Below are positions 34,545 to 43,495 of a stretch of DNA of 62,847 bases, piece after piece. The position numbers and the translations under genes are program-made. The stretch lies in contig JANQSS010000159.1 in assembly GCA_028279185.1 (NCBI GenBank), forward strand, positions 1 to 62,847, given 5' to 3'. Below the pieces are notes generated by a model that searched no databases, was not told where the DNA came from, and saw only the letters and a list, made by a program, of their open reading frames with translations. Origin of the DNA: Saprospiraceae bacterium (lineage in GTDB: Bacteria > Bacteroidota > Bacteroidia > Chitinophagales > Saprospiraceae). Within the stretch, counting starts at the first letter, position 1. Every line of letters begins with the position of its first letter.

Positions 34545-35213
34545 TCAATCCGGTATTTGCTCTTCAATCGCCAAAAGTTTTTGTTCAAAATGGAGCTCAT
34601 CGGTTATTCGTCTTTTTCGATAAACTAAACCAATATTTTTGGCATAAAACTCCGTTCCTGTCGTTTTCATTTCAACACTTCCATCTTGTTCAGAAATAAT
34701 TCGCTCCTCCAATAAAAAAGACGCACATAACACTGAATCTTGAAAAACCAGCATATTTTTGTATCCGACAAATCGTCGGTTTCGTATGAGTTCATACGTA
34801 GTCGATGTGCTGTTGTCTCGCCATTTTATGTGGTACAATAGTACTTCTTTATCACTAATTTCATTAAATGGAAATACAAACCCTGAAATAACCTCGGCCT
34901 TTCCATTTGTCAATTGTAATGACTCAAGATTCACACCATTTTTATAAAATTTTTCGTCAGTCGTTTGGGTTAATTCACGCTCACTGTTAAAAACGAGGGT
35001 ACGTATTCCCTTTTCTGTTGGTGTGATGTGCCAATATTCTTTGCCCACAGAGTCATTTGATGAATAGACATAAACCTTGTCGGACGCTGGGAAATAATAC
35101 GGTTTTAATGGTTCTTTATATGTACATCCTCGTAAGGCAACCAATATGATGGCGAGGGCATTAAAACCCCATAAAAAGGGTAAACGTCTATCGGACTGTA
35201 TGTATTTGACCAT
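34545..35213 (-). CDS. Lipoprotein of the ECF sigma operon
   Basis: 222 residues from the ATG at 35213 (start uncertain; one five codons upstream is also possible). The hydrophobic segment ends in LVALRGC, a plausible but poor lipobox. The rest is beta-rich with a DUF-like pattern (YWHITPTEKGIRTLVF, SVEMKTTGTEFYAKNIGLVYRK) seen in small outer-membrane lipoproteins. It is the last gene of the putative sigma operon, 71 bp downstream of the anchored beta-barrel gene. Confidence 0.6.
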   Translation of the reverse strand: MVKYIQSDRRLPFLWGFNALAIILVALRGCTYKEPLKPYYFPASDKVYVYSSNDSVGKEYWHITPTEKGIRTLVFNSERELTQTTDEKFYKNGVNLESLQLTNGKAEVISGFVFPFNEISDKEVLLYHIKWRDNSTSTTYELIRNRRFVGYKNMLVFQDSVLCASFLLEERIISEQDGSVEMKTTGTEFYAKNIGLVYRKRRITDELHFEQKLLAIEEQIPD

Positions 35214-35284
35214 ATAAATATCGCTCAACTCGAAAGATATGAAAGATATTCATGGATAAATTCAAACTTCCAGCTACAATTGCT

Positions 35285-36718
35285 TCAAGATCTCAGGACA
35301 TGACGGAGTCCGATGCGGGCTTCTACTGGTGTGTTGTCCTGCTTCAAGCCGGCTTCTGAATTTACAAAAAATCGTTTAGATTGAATTTCCAATCCTGCAC
35401 TGAGGTAGATGGAATTAGCAATTTGTCTTTCGAGTGAAAGTCGGCCTATAAAATAGTGATTTTGTCTCGCATTCTGATTTAAAAAATCTCCATTATAACC
35501 ATCCACATTAACCTCATTACTTATTGCCGGCGCATCTTGGGATACGTTAAGACCGACACCTACCACTGGGATAATATATATGGATTTTACCGCAAAGCTT
35601 CGTCCTACAAAAAGGGTTGCGTCTAACAATCTAATGTTTTTCCTTCCTTCTTCTTCGAATTTTGTGATGTGCTGTTCAAACAGAGCTCCATCTGGTTCTT
35701 TATTTAATTCGAACGTTACCTGGTTAACAATATAGTCTGCCCGCAACTGTGTATTTGACCATGCTGCTTCAGCACCGATGACATAATTTCGAATCTTGTA
35801 TTGTAAAGCGGCCGCTACACCTATCGTCCCTAAGTTGGTTAATGATGATTCCTTGGACTGAAATTGAAGTGCATTCAGATTAAATGGCTGAAGTCGACCG
35901 TCATGATTAGAAGCAGACCACTTATCCAAGGCAAAAGTTCCATAAACGGCTACAGATAATTCATTTCTATTTTTCGTTACTTTTTTAATTTCTATTTCCG
36001 CAGCCGGGCTTAATACTTCGGGCATGCGCGTATATTCAACGAATGCCATGTGCTGCGGAATGCGCTTAAACGTGGCTACTTGCCTAACAACTTCTACATC
36101 GTTGACCTCATCAATTGATGCAAAAATTTCTAGTGTTTCAACTGGTTTTACTTGGTCTTCCCAATTGAATTGTTTTTCAAGATTGACTTTATTGATTGTT
36201 TCAATTTTAGGTTTGACCAATGGTAAATGAGGGACATCACTGCGTTGTATTGTATTTCTCTTTTGTTCGGCACTCGCTTCAGGTTCTTCGGGAGATATTG
36301 TTTGTGTTATAGAATTGGTACCTGCATTAATGGGTTGCACTACACGAGGTTTTTCAGTTCCTGCAGTCTTGTTTTCTGATGAATTACGCGCACTTTTTTC
36401 GATGTGATCTTCTATTTCGTTCACTTCGCTTTCTTGGCTTAATTTTACAGAAGTTTGTTTTGATATCTTGCCTTTACTGAATTTTTCTTCCGTTTTGGGA
36501 GCAGCACTCTGAGAAGAAGACTCAAGCTGTATAAAATGGTACGTCATGATCGAACCAATGATAAATCCGACGGCAAGAAAGAAGAATAAGAATCCTCGAT
36601 TCTTCTTTTTCGGTTTAGGAAAATCCGGACGATCAACTAATTCTTCCCAAAATGATTCTCGATCGACAGGTGCCTTGAGTCGATCGAAAAGATGACTTCG
36701 ATTATTGTTATTCCCCAT
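35285..36718 (-). CDS. Anti-sigma-like anchor fused to an outer-membrane-like beta-barrel
   Basis: 477 residues. A short cytoplasmic head with FWEELVDRPDF (about 23-33) is followed by a TM helix (42-60), a long low-complexity, charged periplasmic linker (about 62-240) and a C-terminal beta-rich domain (about 245-477, ELSVAVYGTFALDKWSAS ... RIGLRHVL) resembling a small outer-membrane barrel. It overlaps the sigma gene by 11 bp, as anti-sigma factors do. The head may hold the sigma factor while the barrel reaches the outer membrane. That architecture recurs in Bacteroidota but, as far as I know, its mechanism has not been described. Confidence 0.75.
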   Translation of the reverse strand: MGNNNNRSHLFDRLKAPVDRESFWEELVDRPDFPKPKKKNRGFLFFFLAVGFIIGSIMTYHFIQLESSSQSAAPKTEEKFSKGKISKQTSVKLSQESEVNEIEDHIEKSARNSSENKTAGTEKPRVVQPINAGTNSITQTISPEEPEASAEQKRNTIQRSDVPHLPLVKPKIETINKVNLEKQFNWEDQVKPVETLEIFASIDEVNDVEVVRQVATFKRIPQHMAFVEYTRMPEVLSPAAEIEIKKVTKNRNELSVAVYGTFALDKWSASNHDGRLQPFNLNALQFQSKESSLTNLGTIGVAAALQYKIRNYVIGAEAAWSNTQLRADYIVNQVTFELNKEPDGALFEQHITKFEEEGRKNIRLLDATLFVGRSFAVKSIYIIPVVGVGLNVSQDAPAISNEVNVDGYNGDFLNQNARQNHYFIGRLSLERQIANSIYLSAGLEIQSKRFFVNSEAGLKQDNTPVEARIGLRHVLRS

Positions 36719-37253
36719 GGGTTATGTACTTCTGTTTTATAAGATTTTCTCTGAATATTATTTTAGCACGTGTCAAGTAGGACCGTGATGTACTTTCATT
36801 AATATGTAACATTTCGCCAATCTCCCGATGACTAAATCCGTCTATTTCATACAGACTAAATACGGTGCGGTGTGCTCTTGGAAGCTCATCTAAGGTTCGC
36901 AACACATCTTCGGCCTGAAGCTTATGTAGTCCTGACTCCGTGCTTGCCTTGAGGTTTGTTACCTCGCCAATGTCACTGAATTCAAACTTTCTTTTTCGCA
37001 AATGATTAATTGTTTCGCGAACAGCAATCGCTGAAATCCAGGTTTCAAATTTTGCTATTTTCGGATCATATCGATCTATGTGTTGAAAGATTTTAATGAA
37101 TGTGTCCTGTGCAATATTTTCAATAAAAAACTGGTCCGAAACATATCGTCGTATTGAAAAATATACACGATCCAGACACAAGTCGTACAACTTGCGCTGA
37201 AATCTAATCTTTCGCTCTATACACCCCTGGATAATATGTTTATCAACGGCCAA
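36708..37253 (-). CDS. ECF-type RNA polymerase sigma factor
   Basis: 181 residues. Region 2 (FFIENIAQDTFIKIFQHIDRYD, FETWISAIAVRETINHLRKRKFEF) and region 4 (LDELPRAHRTVFSLYEIDGFSHREIGEMLHINESTSRSYLTRAK) are clear. No region 3 domain, as expected for ECF factors. It would direct transcription of envelope-stress or surface-protein genes when freed from its partner. The gene overlaps the anchored beta-barrel protein downstream and follows a CnaB-like lipoprotein by 20 bp. Confidence 0.92.
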   Translation of the reverse strand: MAVDKHIIQGCIERKIRFQRKLYDLCLDRVYFSIRRYVSDQFFIENIAQDTFIKIFQHIDRYDPKIAKFETWISAIAVRETINHLRKRKFEFSDIGEVTNLKASTESGLHKLQAEDVLRTLDELPRAHRTVFSLYEIDGFSHREIGEMLHINESTSRSYLTRAKIIFRENLIKQKYITHGE

Positions 37254-37273
37254 CTCGCTTTATAGTCGATATT

Positions 37274-37786
37274 TTATTCAGGTGATATAATAAAATTATT
37301 ATTCGCATCATGCTCAAATTCATCCAGAGAAACCCGGATTTTTGTTGCAGAACTAGGTAGCGAGTTCTCATTATCAGGTGTTTTATCCACAGCACTGATA
37401 ATTCTATTTTTTTCACTTAGCGTTAGCACCCAATTTTGCACAGGAGGTAATCCGGGAAACTGAAAATCGCCGTTTGCATCCGTAGTCGTATACAGAAAGC
37501 GTTCTGTGTTTTCAAACCCTGATGCAGCATTTGGTATCGAATCCACGGCGGACTCAAAACCGAGAAGGACTACAATATTTTCTGCATTAAGGTCGCCTAA
37601 TCCATCCGTGTCGATATCAACCATTACGTTTCCCGACACCATTGCTGTTGCATCAACAATTATCGATGCTTCAAAGGGGTCGTCAGACGAACACTGAACG
37701 AAACAAAAAGCAGTAAAAGAAAATAATGCAAGCCTGAACGCCCGAGTATAAATAGGCAGCTTGATCATAGAAATTATTGACATCAA
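37274..37786 (-). CDS. Lipoprotein with SdrD B/CnaB-like domain
   Basis: 170 residues. A signal with CFVQC ends near residue 32, then an acidic beta domain with SGNVMVDIDTDGLGDLNAEN, TTTDANGDFQFPGLPPVQNWVLTLSE and a C-terminal NNNFI end. The calcium-binding-like DxDxDG segment and overall pattern match carboxypeptidase-regulatory or SdrD B repeats found on surface proteins. It is third in the lipoprotein series ahead of the sigma gene and could be a surface-exposed sensor. Confidence 0.7.
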   Translation of the reverse strand: MMSIISMIKLPIYTRAFRLALFSFTAFCFVQCSSDDPFEASIIVDATAMVSGNVMVDIDTDGLGDLNAENIVVLLGFESAVDSIPNAASGFENTERFLYTTTDANGDFQFPGLPPVQNWVLTLSEKNRIISAVDKTPDNENSLPSSATKIRVSLDEFEHDANNNFIISPE

Positions 37787-37798
37787 AAATAGTTTAAA

Positions 37799-38239
37799 TC
37801 AATATGTATAAACAATTGGTCTGTCCCAGGTATCCAAATTTAATAGTAATGTACTTCCACCTACGCGTAACTCGGAAACGTCGAATCGAAGTTCATGCTT
37901 AATTATGGCTGCGCAGGGTTGCGGATTTTTCATTCGTAATTTAATAAATCGTTGTACCGGAAAACTTTCAGCCACACTTTCTGAATCAAATAAGTCGAAC
38001 ACTGCGCCATCAATTCCACATCCTCCAAAATTGAAATTTACAATCAGGCAGTCATCCTCAATAACAGCATCTGTAACCCACACTTCATTGATTCGGTCGT
38101 TAGCATACGCATCTTTGTCAACAACAACCTTTTGTTGGCAATTAATTAAGTGATCCAAAGTAGACCTGGTGTCGTTTGAACACCCAACGTAAAAAGTCAT
38201 ACAGTAAATCAAAACAATATGCAGAAACGACCTTCTCAT
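37799..38239 (-). CDS. Lipoprotein, paralogue A of a tandem pair
   Basis: 146 residues. Lipobox FYVGC at about residue 19. Motifs VTDAVIEDDCLIVNFNFGGCGIDG, KLRMKNPQPCAA, FDVSEL and the C-terminus LNLDTWDRPIVYTY align with the next upstream gene. Four Cys pairs recur in both. Function unknown; it appears to belong with the ECF sigma operon (12 bp to the CnaB-like gene). Confidence 0.75.
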   Translation of the reverse strand: MRRSFLHIVLIYCMTFYVGCSNDTRSTLDHLINCQQKVVVDKDAYANDRINEVWVTDAVIEDDCLIVNFNFGGCGIDGAVFDLFDSESVAESFPVQRFIKLRMKNPQPCAAIIKHELRFDVSELRVGGSTLLLNLDTWDRPIVYTY

Positions 38240-38244
38240 TTTAG

Positions 38245-38679
38245 CTAGTACGCATATGTAATCGGAATCTCCCAGTTTGTCAAATTCAATATGACTTCAT
38301 TCAACCCTTGTATTTGTAAGGCTGAAATGTCATATGAAACTGATCGAGTGAAAAACGCCAGACAGGCTTCTGTATTTTGTAAAGCCAGTCTAATGTGCCT
38401 ATTCTGTCCATCTACTTCATCGGAATCAACCAAGTCTATCACCCAAGAGTTTCCATCACATCCGCTTGCACCGTATTCGATTTGCAAACAATCGTCGATG
38501 ACAGACACGTTTATGATCGACACGGAGGCATTTGGCCCATTGTCAAAGTCATCCGCACTAATCACTACGATGTCATCGCAAGAAGATCGCCGCCCTTCGT
38601 CGTCTTCACAGGAGATCAGTATAAGCGGAAATAGCATAACATATACCGTCACCTTAAGCCAAGTATTACAGCATTTCAT
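38245..38679 (-). CDS. Lipoprotein, paralogue B of a tandem pair
   Basis: 144 residues. Lipobox ILISC near residue 24. VSVIDDCLQIEYGASGCDGN, LALQNTEACLAFF, YDISAL and LNLTNWEIPITYAY match paralogue A in order and spacing, so this pair arose by tandem duplication. It is the first gene of the sigma-operon series, 5 bp before paralogue A. Confidence 0.75.
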   Translation of the reverse strand: MKCCNTWLKVTVYVMLFPLILISCEDDEGRRSSCDDIVVISADDFDNGPNASVSIINVSVIDDCLQIEYGASGCDGNSWVIDLVDSDEVDGQNRHIRLALQNTEACLAFFTRSVSYDISALQIQGLNEVILNLTNWEIPITYAY

Positions 38680-39120
38680 TTGTGTAAATTTTCATTTCTA
38701 CTTGTAATACGTGAGCAAGTCCTGAAACGCTGCAACCCCAGGCCATAGATAATGCGCTTGTATCGACTTCTTAAATCTGCCATCTTGAGATTATACTCGT
38801 TACATCAGACTCGCAAATAATTGAATTCTCAACCAAAACGAAAGGCTTGTGTGCTATTAGAGAAAAGTACATCGAGGGCATCGCATTTTTTTAGCGGTTA
38901 AGATTCAACGTAATGTTCGGTCTTACAACCCCGTTTACAGCGTTCGAAGACACGTTATTTCTGCTACTTTTGCAGGTATACCTGGATGGATTCGGTCATT
39001 TTGTCTGAATTACCATCTTGGTACAGAATGTGTTAGAGAACATCTTACACGAGTTGACTGCGTGCATTCAATTTGTGCGCGTCCTTACTCGTTCAATCTT
39101 CGAAGTATAAAACACAATAC
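38680..39120. other. Intergenic region upstream of secA
   Basis: 441 bp with no gene supported. It separates the ECF operon start (minus strand) from secA (plus strand), so it should hold both promoters. A candidate plus-strand promoter element at 38965-38972 is listed separately. No riboswitch-like structure seen. Confidence 0.6.
38965..38972 (+). promoter_or_regulatory. Candidate Bacteroidota -7 element of secA
   Basis: TACTTTTG matches the Bacteroidota -7 consensus TAnnTTTG. The upstream -33 match (TTCG at 38943-38946) is weak. It would leave a leader of about 145 nt before the secA start codon. Consensus match only. Confidence 0.3.
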
Positions 39121-42100
39121 ATGTTTGATAAGATCACAAAATCGCTCGGAAAAATATTTGGCAATAAGCATGAGAAAGAATTTAAGGCTTACAGTCCAAT
39201 GGTGGATGAGATAAACGAGCAGTTCGACTTGTTGCGCAATCTGAGCAATGACGATTTGCGAGGGAAAACCATAGAATTCAGGTCTCGTATTGCGGATTAT
39301 CTGAGCGAAATTGATGCGGATATTAAGCAAACGCGGCTTGATGCAGAATCCGAGGAAGACATGCTGCTTAAAGAAGATTTGTTCGATAAATTGGACGAAC
39401 TTCGTAAAGAAAGGGATAGTCACCTCGAAAAAATATTAAAAGAAATCCTGCCAGAAGCATTTGCTGTGGTAAAGGAAACGGCTCGCCGTTTCATGGAAAA
39501 TGAAATAATCGAAGTCACCGCTACTCAGCACGACCGTGATCTGGCGGCTGAAAATAACTACATAGAGATTGTCGGGGAAAAGGCCAAATGGCGAAACAGT
39601 TGGACGGCGGCAGGTGGGGAAATAACCTGGAACATGGTTCACTATGATGTTCAGCTCATTGGAGGCATGGTTCTGCACGAAGGTAAAATTGCGGAGATGG
39701 CTACCGGAGAGGGAAAAACACTTGTTGCTACCTTGCCCGCATACCTAAATGGCCTGTCCGGTCAAGGTGTGCATGTCGTAACCGTAAACAACTATCTGGC
39801 GCGGCGGGATGCCGAATGGGTCGGACCGATTTTCGAATTTTTGTTCCTAACGGTCGATTGTATCGATAAATATGACCCGCATTCGGATGGCCGTAAAAAA
39901 GCCTATAAGTGCGACATCATTTATGGAACGAATAATGAATTCGGCTTCGACTATTTGCGTGATAATATGGTACGCAGTAAAGATGAAATGGTGCAGCGCA
40001 AGCACCACTTTGCTATGATCGATGAGGTCGATTCCGTATTAATCGACGATGCGCGAACGCCACTTATAATTTCGGGCCCGATTCCAGAAGGTTCAGAAGA
40101 ACAAGAATACAATGAACTCAAACCTAAAGTCGAACGGCTCATTGGCGCACAACGAAAATTAGCTACACAATTTCTTGCCGAGGCAAAAAAACTAATCGCC
40201 GACGGTAACACAGGTCACGAAGAGGGTCAAGGAGGGCTTGCCTTACTCCGAGCACATCGTGCAATGCCTAAATATAGACCGCTTATAAAATTTTTAAGTG
40301 AAGATGGTGTAAAGGTTATTCTCCAAAAAACAGAAAACTTTTACATGCAAGAGCAGAGCAAGCATATGCATCTTGCAGATAAGCCGCTTTATTTCACTAT
40401 TGATGAAAAAAATCGAGGCGTCGAACTGATCGAGAATGGAAATGAGTTTTTATCAAGAGGAGAATCGGATCCAAACTTTTTTGTGATGCCAGATATCGCC
40501 TATGAAATGAATGAATTGGAAGAGGCCCAATATGATGATGAAGCCAAGAGGCGTGAGGATCGCGAAACATTGATTCGAGACTATGCTATAAAATCCAAAC
40601 GTCATCATGCGATTCAACAATTACTGAAAGCCTATACACTATTTGAACGCGATGATGAATATGTCGTACTTGATAATCAGGTCAAGATAGTAGATGAGCA
40701 AACGGGTCGTATGATGGAGGGTCGACGATATAGTGATGGTTTGCACCAGGCGCTGGAGGCTAAAGAAAATGTAAAGGTTGGCGATCTCACGCAAACATAT
40801 GCGACCGTGACACTTCAAAATTACTTTCGCATGTACCACAAATTGTCCGGTATGACTGGTACGGCTGAAACGGAGGCAAGTGAGTTATGGGAAATCTACA
40901 AATTAGATGTGAGCGTCATACCTACAAACCGACCCATAGTTAGAGATGATCGGCAGGATTTAGTATTTAAAACGGCCCGGGAAAAGTATAATGCTGTCAT
41001 CGATGAAATTGTCAATTTATCCCAAGCCGGTCGACCAGTTCTTGTTGGTACAACTTCGGTTGACGTTTCAGAGAAATTGAGTCGCATGTTAAACTTGCGC
41101 AACATTTCACATAATGTTCTAAATGCAAAACAACATCAACGCGAAGCTGAAATAGTAACAGCAGCTGGTCAGCCAGGTGCTGTTACTATAGCCACCAATA
41201 TGGCAGGTCGTGGAACCGACATTAAGCTGGGAGAGGGTGTCAAAGAAAACGGTGGGTTGGCCATCATCGGTACTGAGCGGCACGATTCGCGGCGAGTTGA
41301 CCGACAGCTCCGAGGTCGAGCCGGACGACAAGGGGATCCGGGTTCTTCTCAATTTTATGTATCCCTGGAGGATAATCTTATGCGACTGTTTCATAGCGAG
41401 CGAATCGCAAAGGTCATGGATCGGCTTGGCCACCAAGACGGTGAGGTCATACAACACTCCATGGTCACAAAATCAATTGAACGCGCACAGAAAAAAGTCG
41501 AGGAAAACAATTTCGGTATCCGAAAGCGGCTATTAGAATATGACGACGTCATGAACATTCAACGAGAGGCCATTTATAAACGCCGTGAAAATGCACTCAG
41601 TGGTGAACGATTGAGCCTAGATTTGAATACGATGTTCATGACAATGACTGAGTCGTTAGTCGAAGTTCATAAAGCCAACAATGACTTCAAAAATTTCGAA
41701 TTAGACTCCTTGCGTATTTTAGGGATTGATCCACCATTTGAGGCGGCTGATTTCGTAGAAGGTCGTGAGTCCGATCTTGTCGAACAATATCAGCAGGCTG
41801 CGTTGGAGCATTATGGGCGAAAGGGAGATCAAATTACTGAAATTCTTTTGCCGATAATTAAACGTGTACATGAAAATGAAGGGCATCGATATAAGCGAAT
41901 TGCCATACCGTTTGTAAGCAATACGAGTAAACCGTTACAGATTGCCGCTGATCTTGAGGAAGGAATAAACTCCAATGGCAAATCAATTATGCATGACATC
42001 GAAAAAACGGTTACCCTGGCTTTGATTGATGATAATTGGAAGGAGCATTTGCGTAATATGGACGAATTAAAAGATTCCGTTCAGGCGGCTTCGTTTGAGC

Positions 42101-42444
42101 AAAAAGATCCGCTGGTTATTTATAAAATGCAGGCTTATGATTTATTTGAAAATTTCATTTATAAAGTAAATCACGATGTAACTTCTTATTTATTTGAAGG
42201 CAAATTGCTATTCCGCAATCCCGACCAGGAGTTGGAAGAAGCGCGTGTTCAAAAAACAGACTTTAGCAAGGCTAGAACCAGTCGCGACGAAGCCGCCCGT
42301 AAACGAGCAGCTATGCAAGCCGGTGCAGCTGAGCGTCGCCAGCCGGTTGAAACGGTTAAACGCGAGGGTGCAAAAGTTGGGCGTAATGATCCTTGTCCTT
42401 GTGGAAGTGGGAAGAAATACAAGCAGTGTCACGGTCGGCGGTAA
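39121..42444 (+). CDS. secA: Preprotein translocase ATPase SecA
   Basis: 1107 residues from the ATG at 39121 (MFDKITKSLGKIFGNKHEKE); an earlier in-frame ATG adds 16 unrelated residues. SecA drives export of unfolded proteins through SecYEG. Walker A is TGEGKT (195-200), Walker B is DEVD (301-304), and IATNMAGRGTDIKLG and the QLRGRAGRQGDPGSSQFY motifs are intact. The C-terminal zinc site CPCGSGKKYKQCH (C1092, C1094, C1103, H1104) is complete. The protein is longer than E. coli SecA (901 residues) because of insertions typical of Bacteroidota. Monocistronic by appearance. Confidence 0.98.
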   Translation: MFDKITKSLGKIFGNKHEKEFKAYSPMVDEINEQFDLLRNLSNDDLRGKTIEFRSRIADYLSEIDADIKQTRLDAESEEDMLLKEDLFDKLDELRKERDSHLEKILKEILPEAFAVVKETARRFMENEIIEVTATQHDRDLAAENNYIEIVGEKAKWRNSWTAAGGEITWNMVHYDVQLIGGMVLHEGKIAEMATGEGKTLVATLPAYLNGLSGQGVHVVTVNNYLARRDAEWVGPIFEFLFLTVDCIDKYDPHSDGRKKAYKCDIIYGTNNEFGFDYLRDNMVRSKDEMVQRKHHFAMIDEVDSVLIDDARTPLIISGPIPEGSEEQEYNELKPKVERLIGAQRKLATQFLAEAKKLIADGNTGHEEGQGGLALLRAHRAMPKYRPLIKFLSEDGVKVILQKTENFYMQEQSKHMHLADKPLYFTIDEKNRGVELIENGNEFLSRGESDPNFFVMPDIAYEMNELEEAQYDDEAKRREDRETLIRDYAIKSKRHHAIQQLLKAYTLFERDDEYVVLDNQVKIVDEQTGRMMEGRRYSDGLHQALEAKENVKVGDLTQTYATVTLQNYFRMYHKLSGMTGTAETEASELWEIYKLDVSVIPTNRPIVRDDRQDLVFKTAREKYNAVIDEIVNLSQAGRPVLVGTTSVDVSEKLSRMLNLRNISHNVLNAKQHQREAEIVTAAGQPGAVTIATNMAGRGTDIKLGEGVKENGGLAIIGTERHDSRRVDRQLRGRAGRQGDPGSSQFYVSLEDNLMRLFHSERIAKVMDRLGHQDGEVIQHSMVTKSIERAQKKVEENNFGIRKRLLEYDDVMNIQREAIYKRRENALSGERLSLDLNTMFMTMTESLVEVHKANNDFKNFELDSLRILGIDPPFEAADFVEGRESDLVEQYQQAALEHYGRKGDQITEILLPIIKRVHENEGHRYKRIAIPFVSNTSKPLQIAADLEEGINSNGKSIMHDIEKTVTLALIDDNWKEHLRNMDELKDSVQAASFEQKDPLVIYKMQAYDLFENFIYKVNHDVTSYLFEGKLLFRNPDQELEEARVQKTDFSKARTSRDEAARKRAAMQAGAAERRQPVETVKREGAKVGRNDPCPCGSGKKYKQCHGRR

Positions 42445-42518
42445 ATTGCTAACAACATAGTAGGTACTTGACTCTTAGCAATACCGAATGTTCTGATATT
42501 TATAGGCAGATCAATTGG

Positions 42519-42713
42519 TTAAAAATCAGTACTCGAAGACAACGTTTTTAACCTTCCAGTGATGACATTTATGGCGGCATCCAATGGTCTGGCTCCGCTT
42601 GGTTTTCTGGCATTTATATTCAATCCGTTTTGTAAGCAGTATTTTACTTTGTTCAAATCTCCTGTGTTGTAACAAGCCTCCCAACACTGATTAAGCAAAT
42701 CCGTATTTGTCAT
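42519..42713 (-). CDS. Small ankyrin-repeat-like protein
   Basis: 64 residues. NQCWEACYNTGDLNKVKYCLQNGLNINARKPSGARPLDAAIN matches one ankyrin repeat with a helical cap. Too short to be a full ankyrin array, so it may be a fragment or a small interaction protein. Convergent with secA, 74 bp away; an 8-bp stem at 42445-42482 lies between them. Confidence 0.5.
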   Translation of the reverse strand: MTNTDLLNQCWEACYNTGDLNKVKYCLQNGLNINARKPSGARPLDAAINVITGRLKTLSSSTDF

Positions 42714-42790
42714 GTTTTAGTTGTGTTTGTTCATAATACCAGACATAAATTACCGAAATTTTTTATTTCGACATTTTTTGCGCGTAATCA

Positions 42791-42821
42791 CAAAAAAGGC
42801 CCTGTCATTAATGACAGGGCC
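42791..42821 (-). terminator. Terminator of the four-repeat protein gene
   Basis: A perfect 24-bp palindrome (GGCCCTGTCATTAATGACAGGGCC) at 42798-42821 followed, on the minus strand, by six U residues. It lies 24 bp after the stop of the 160-residue gene. Strong intrinsic terminator. Confidence 0.85.
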
Positions 42822-42844
42822 CAGACGATGCATAAGGGATTTTA

Positions 42845-43327
42845 TTACTTATACTGCTTGGTCAAATCAAATATTGCCTGTGCATATTGTTTATCAAATT
42901 GTCTTTTATCCGACGCGTATTTTTGTTGTACTTGATAGACAACTTCTCGAGGTAAGCGGCTAATATCCAAATTATATTCTTCCACAATTGCCCGAATACC
43001 CGTACTTGCCTGTCGCTGAGGACGCTGCTCAACCTTCTTTAAAATATCATCAAATACCGACTTTGGAGCTGTGGCCACTTTAGGATCTCGCTTGTTTTGT
43101 CGGCGGACACCTTCGATTTCCTTTCGAATCATATCCAAAATACTTTTAGGTGATTTGCCACGAGCTGATCGTTTTTCTCGGCTCTTTTGATCCAGTTCTC
43201 CGAGTTTTTCCTTGAGAATATCAAAAATACTTGGGTCTGCTGTTTCCTCTTTTGGATTTACTTTATTTTTTTGCTGTACGTCGCTGATTGTTCGCAAAAG
43301 AACATCAAAAATGTTGGTCTTGGCCAT
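42845..43327 (-). CDS. Four-repeat small cytoplasmic protein, unknown function
   Basis: 160 residues, no signal or membrane segment. An approximately 28-residue unit occurs four times: a hydrophobic helix start (IFD at 6-8, SIFD at 33-36, SILD at 62-65, SVFD at 90-93) followed by a charged helix (VQQKNK, LDQKSR, VRRQNKR, VEQRPQR). Highly basic and probably coiled or DNA/protein-binding. The C-terminal 50 residues are a separate helical region. Own terminator downstream; single-gene unit. Confidence 0.75.
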   Translation of the reverse strand: MAKTNIFDVLLRTISDVQQKNKVNPKEETADPSIFDILKEKLGELDQKSREKRSARGKSPKSILDMIRKEIEGVRRQNKRDPKVATAPKSVFDDILKKVEQRPQRQASTGIRAIVEEYNLDISRLPREVVYQVQQKYASDKRQFDKQYAQAIFDLTKQYK

Positions 43328-43495
43328 GAAACGATTATTTTATTTGTTAGAAATTGTTACGTGCAATAATCTCATACGTGGAGCTTGCAGAGTTAAGACA
43401 GGTCTTGCCATGAAAGTCACTCCTTAAAACAAAAAATAGCCAAAAAACAACCTATTCCAAATGACGTAGACTGTTCAAATAGCATGGATTTAAGC

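Noticed and set aside
38680-39120. Riboswitch or leader regulation of secA (SecM-like arrest peptide)
   Set aside because: No short upstream ORF with an arrest-like ending and no known aptamer pattern were seen in the leader.
42445-42482. 8-bp stem (ATTGCTAA/TTAGCAAT) behind secA as terminator
   Set aside because: The loop is 22 nt and no U-run follows, so it is unlikely to act as an intrinsic terminator.
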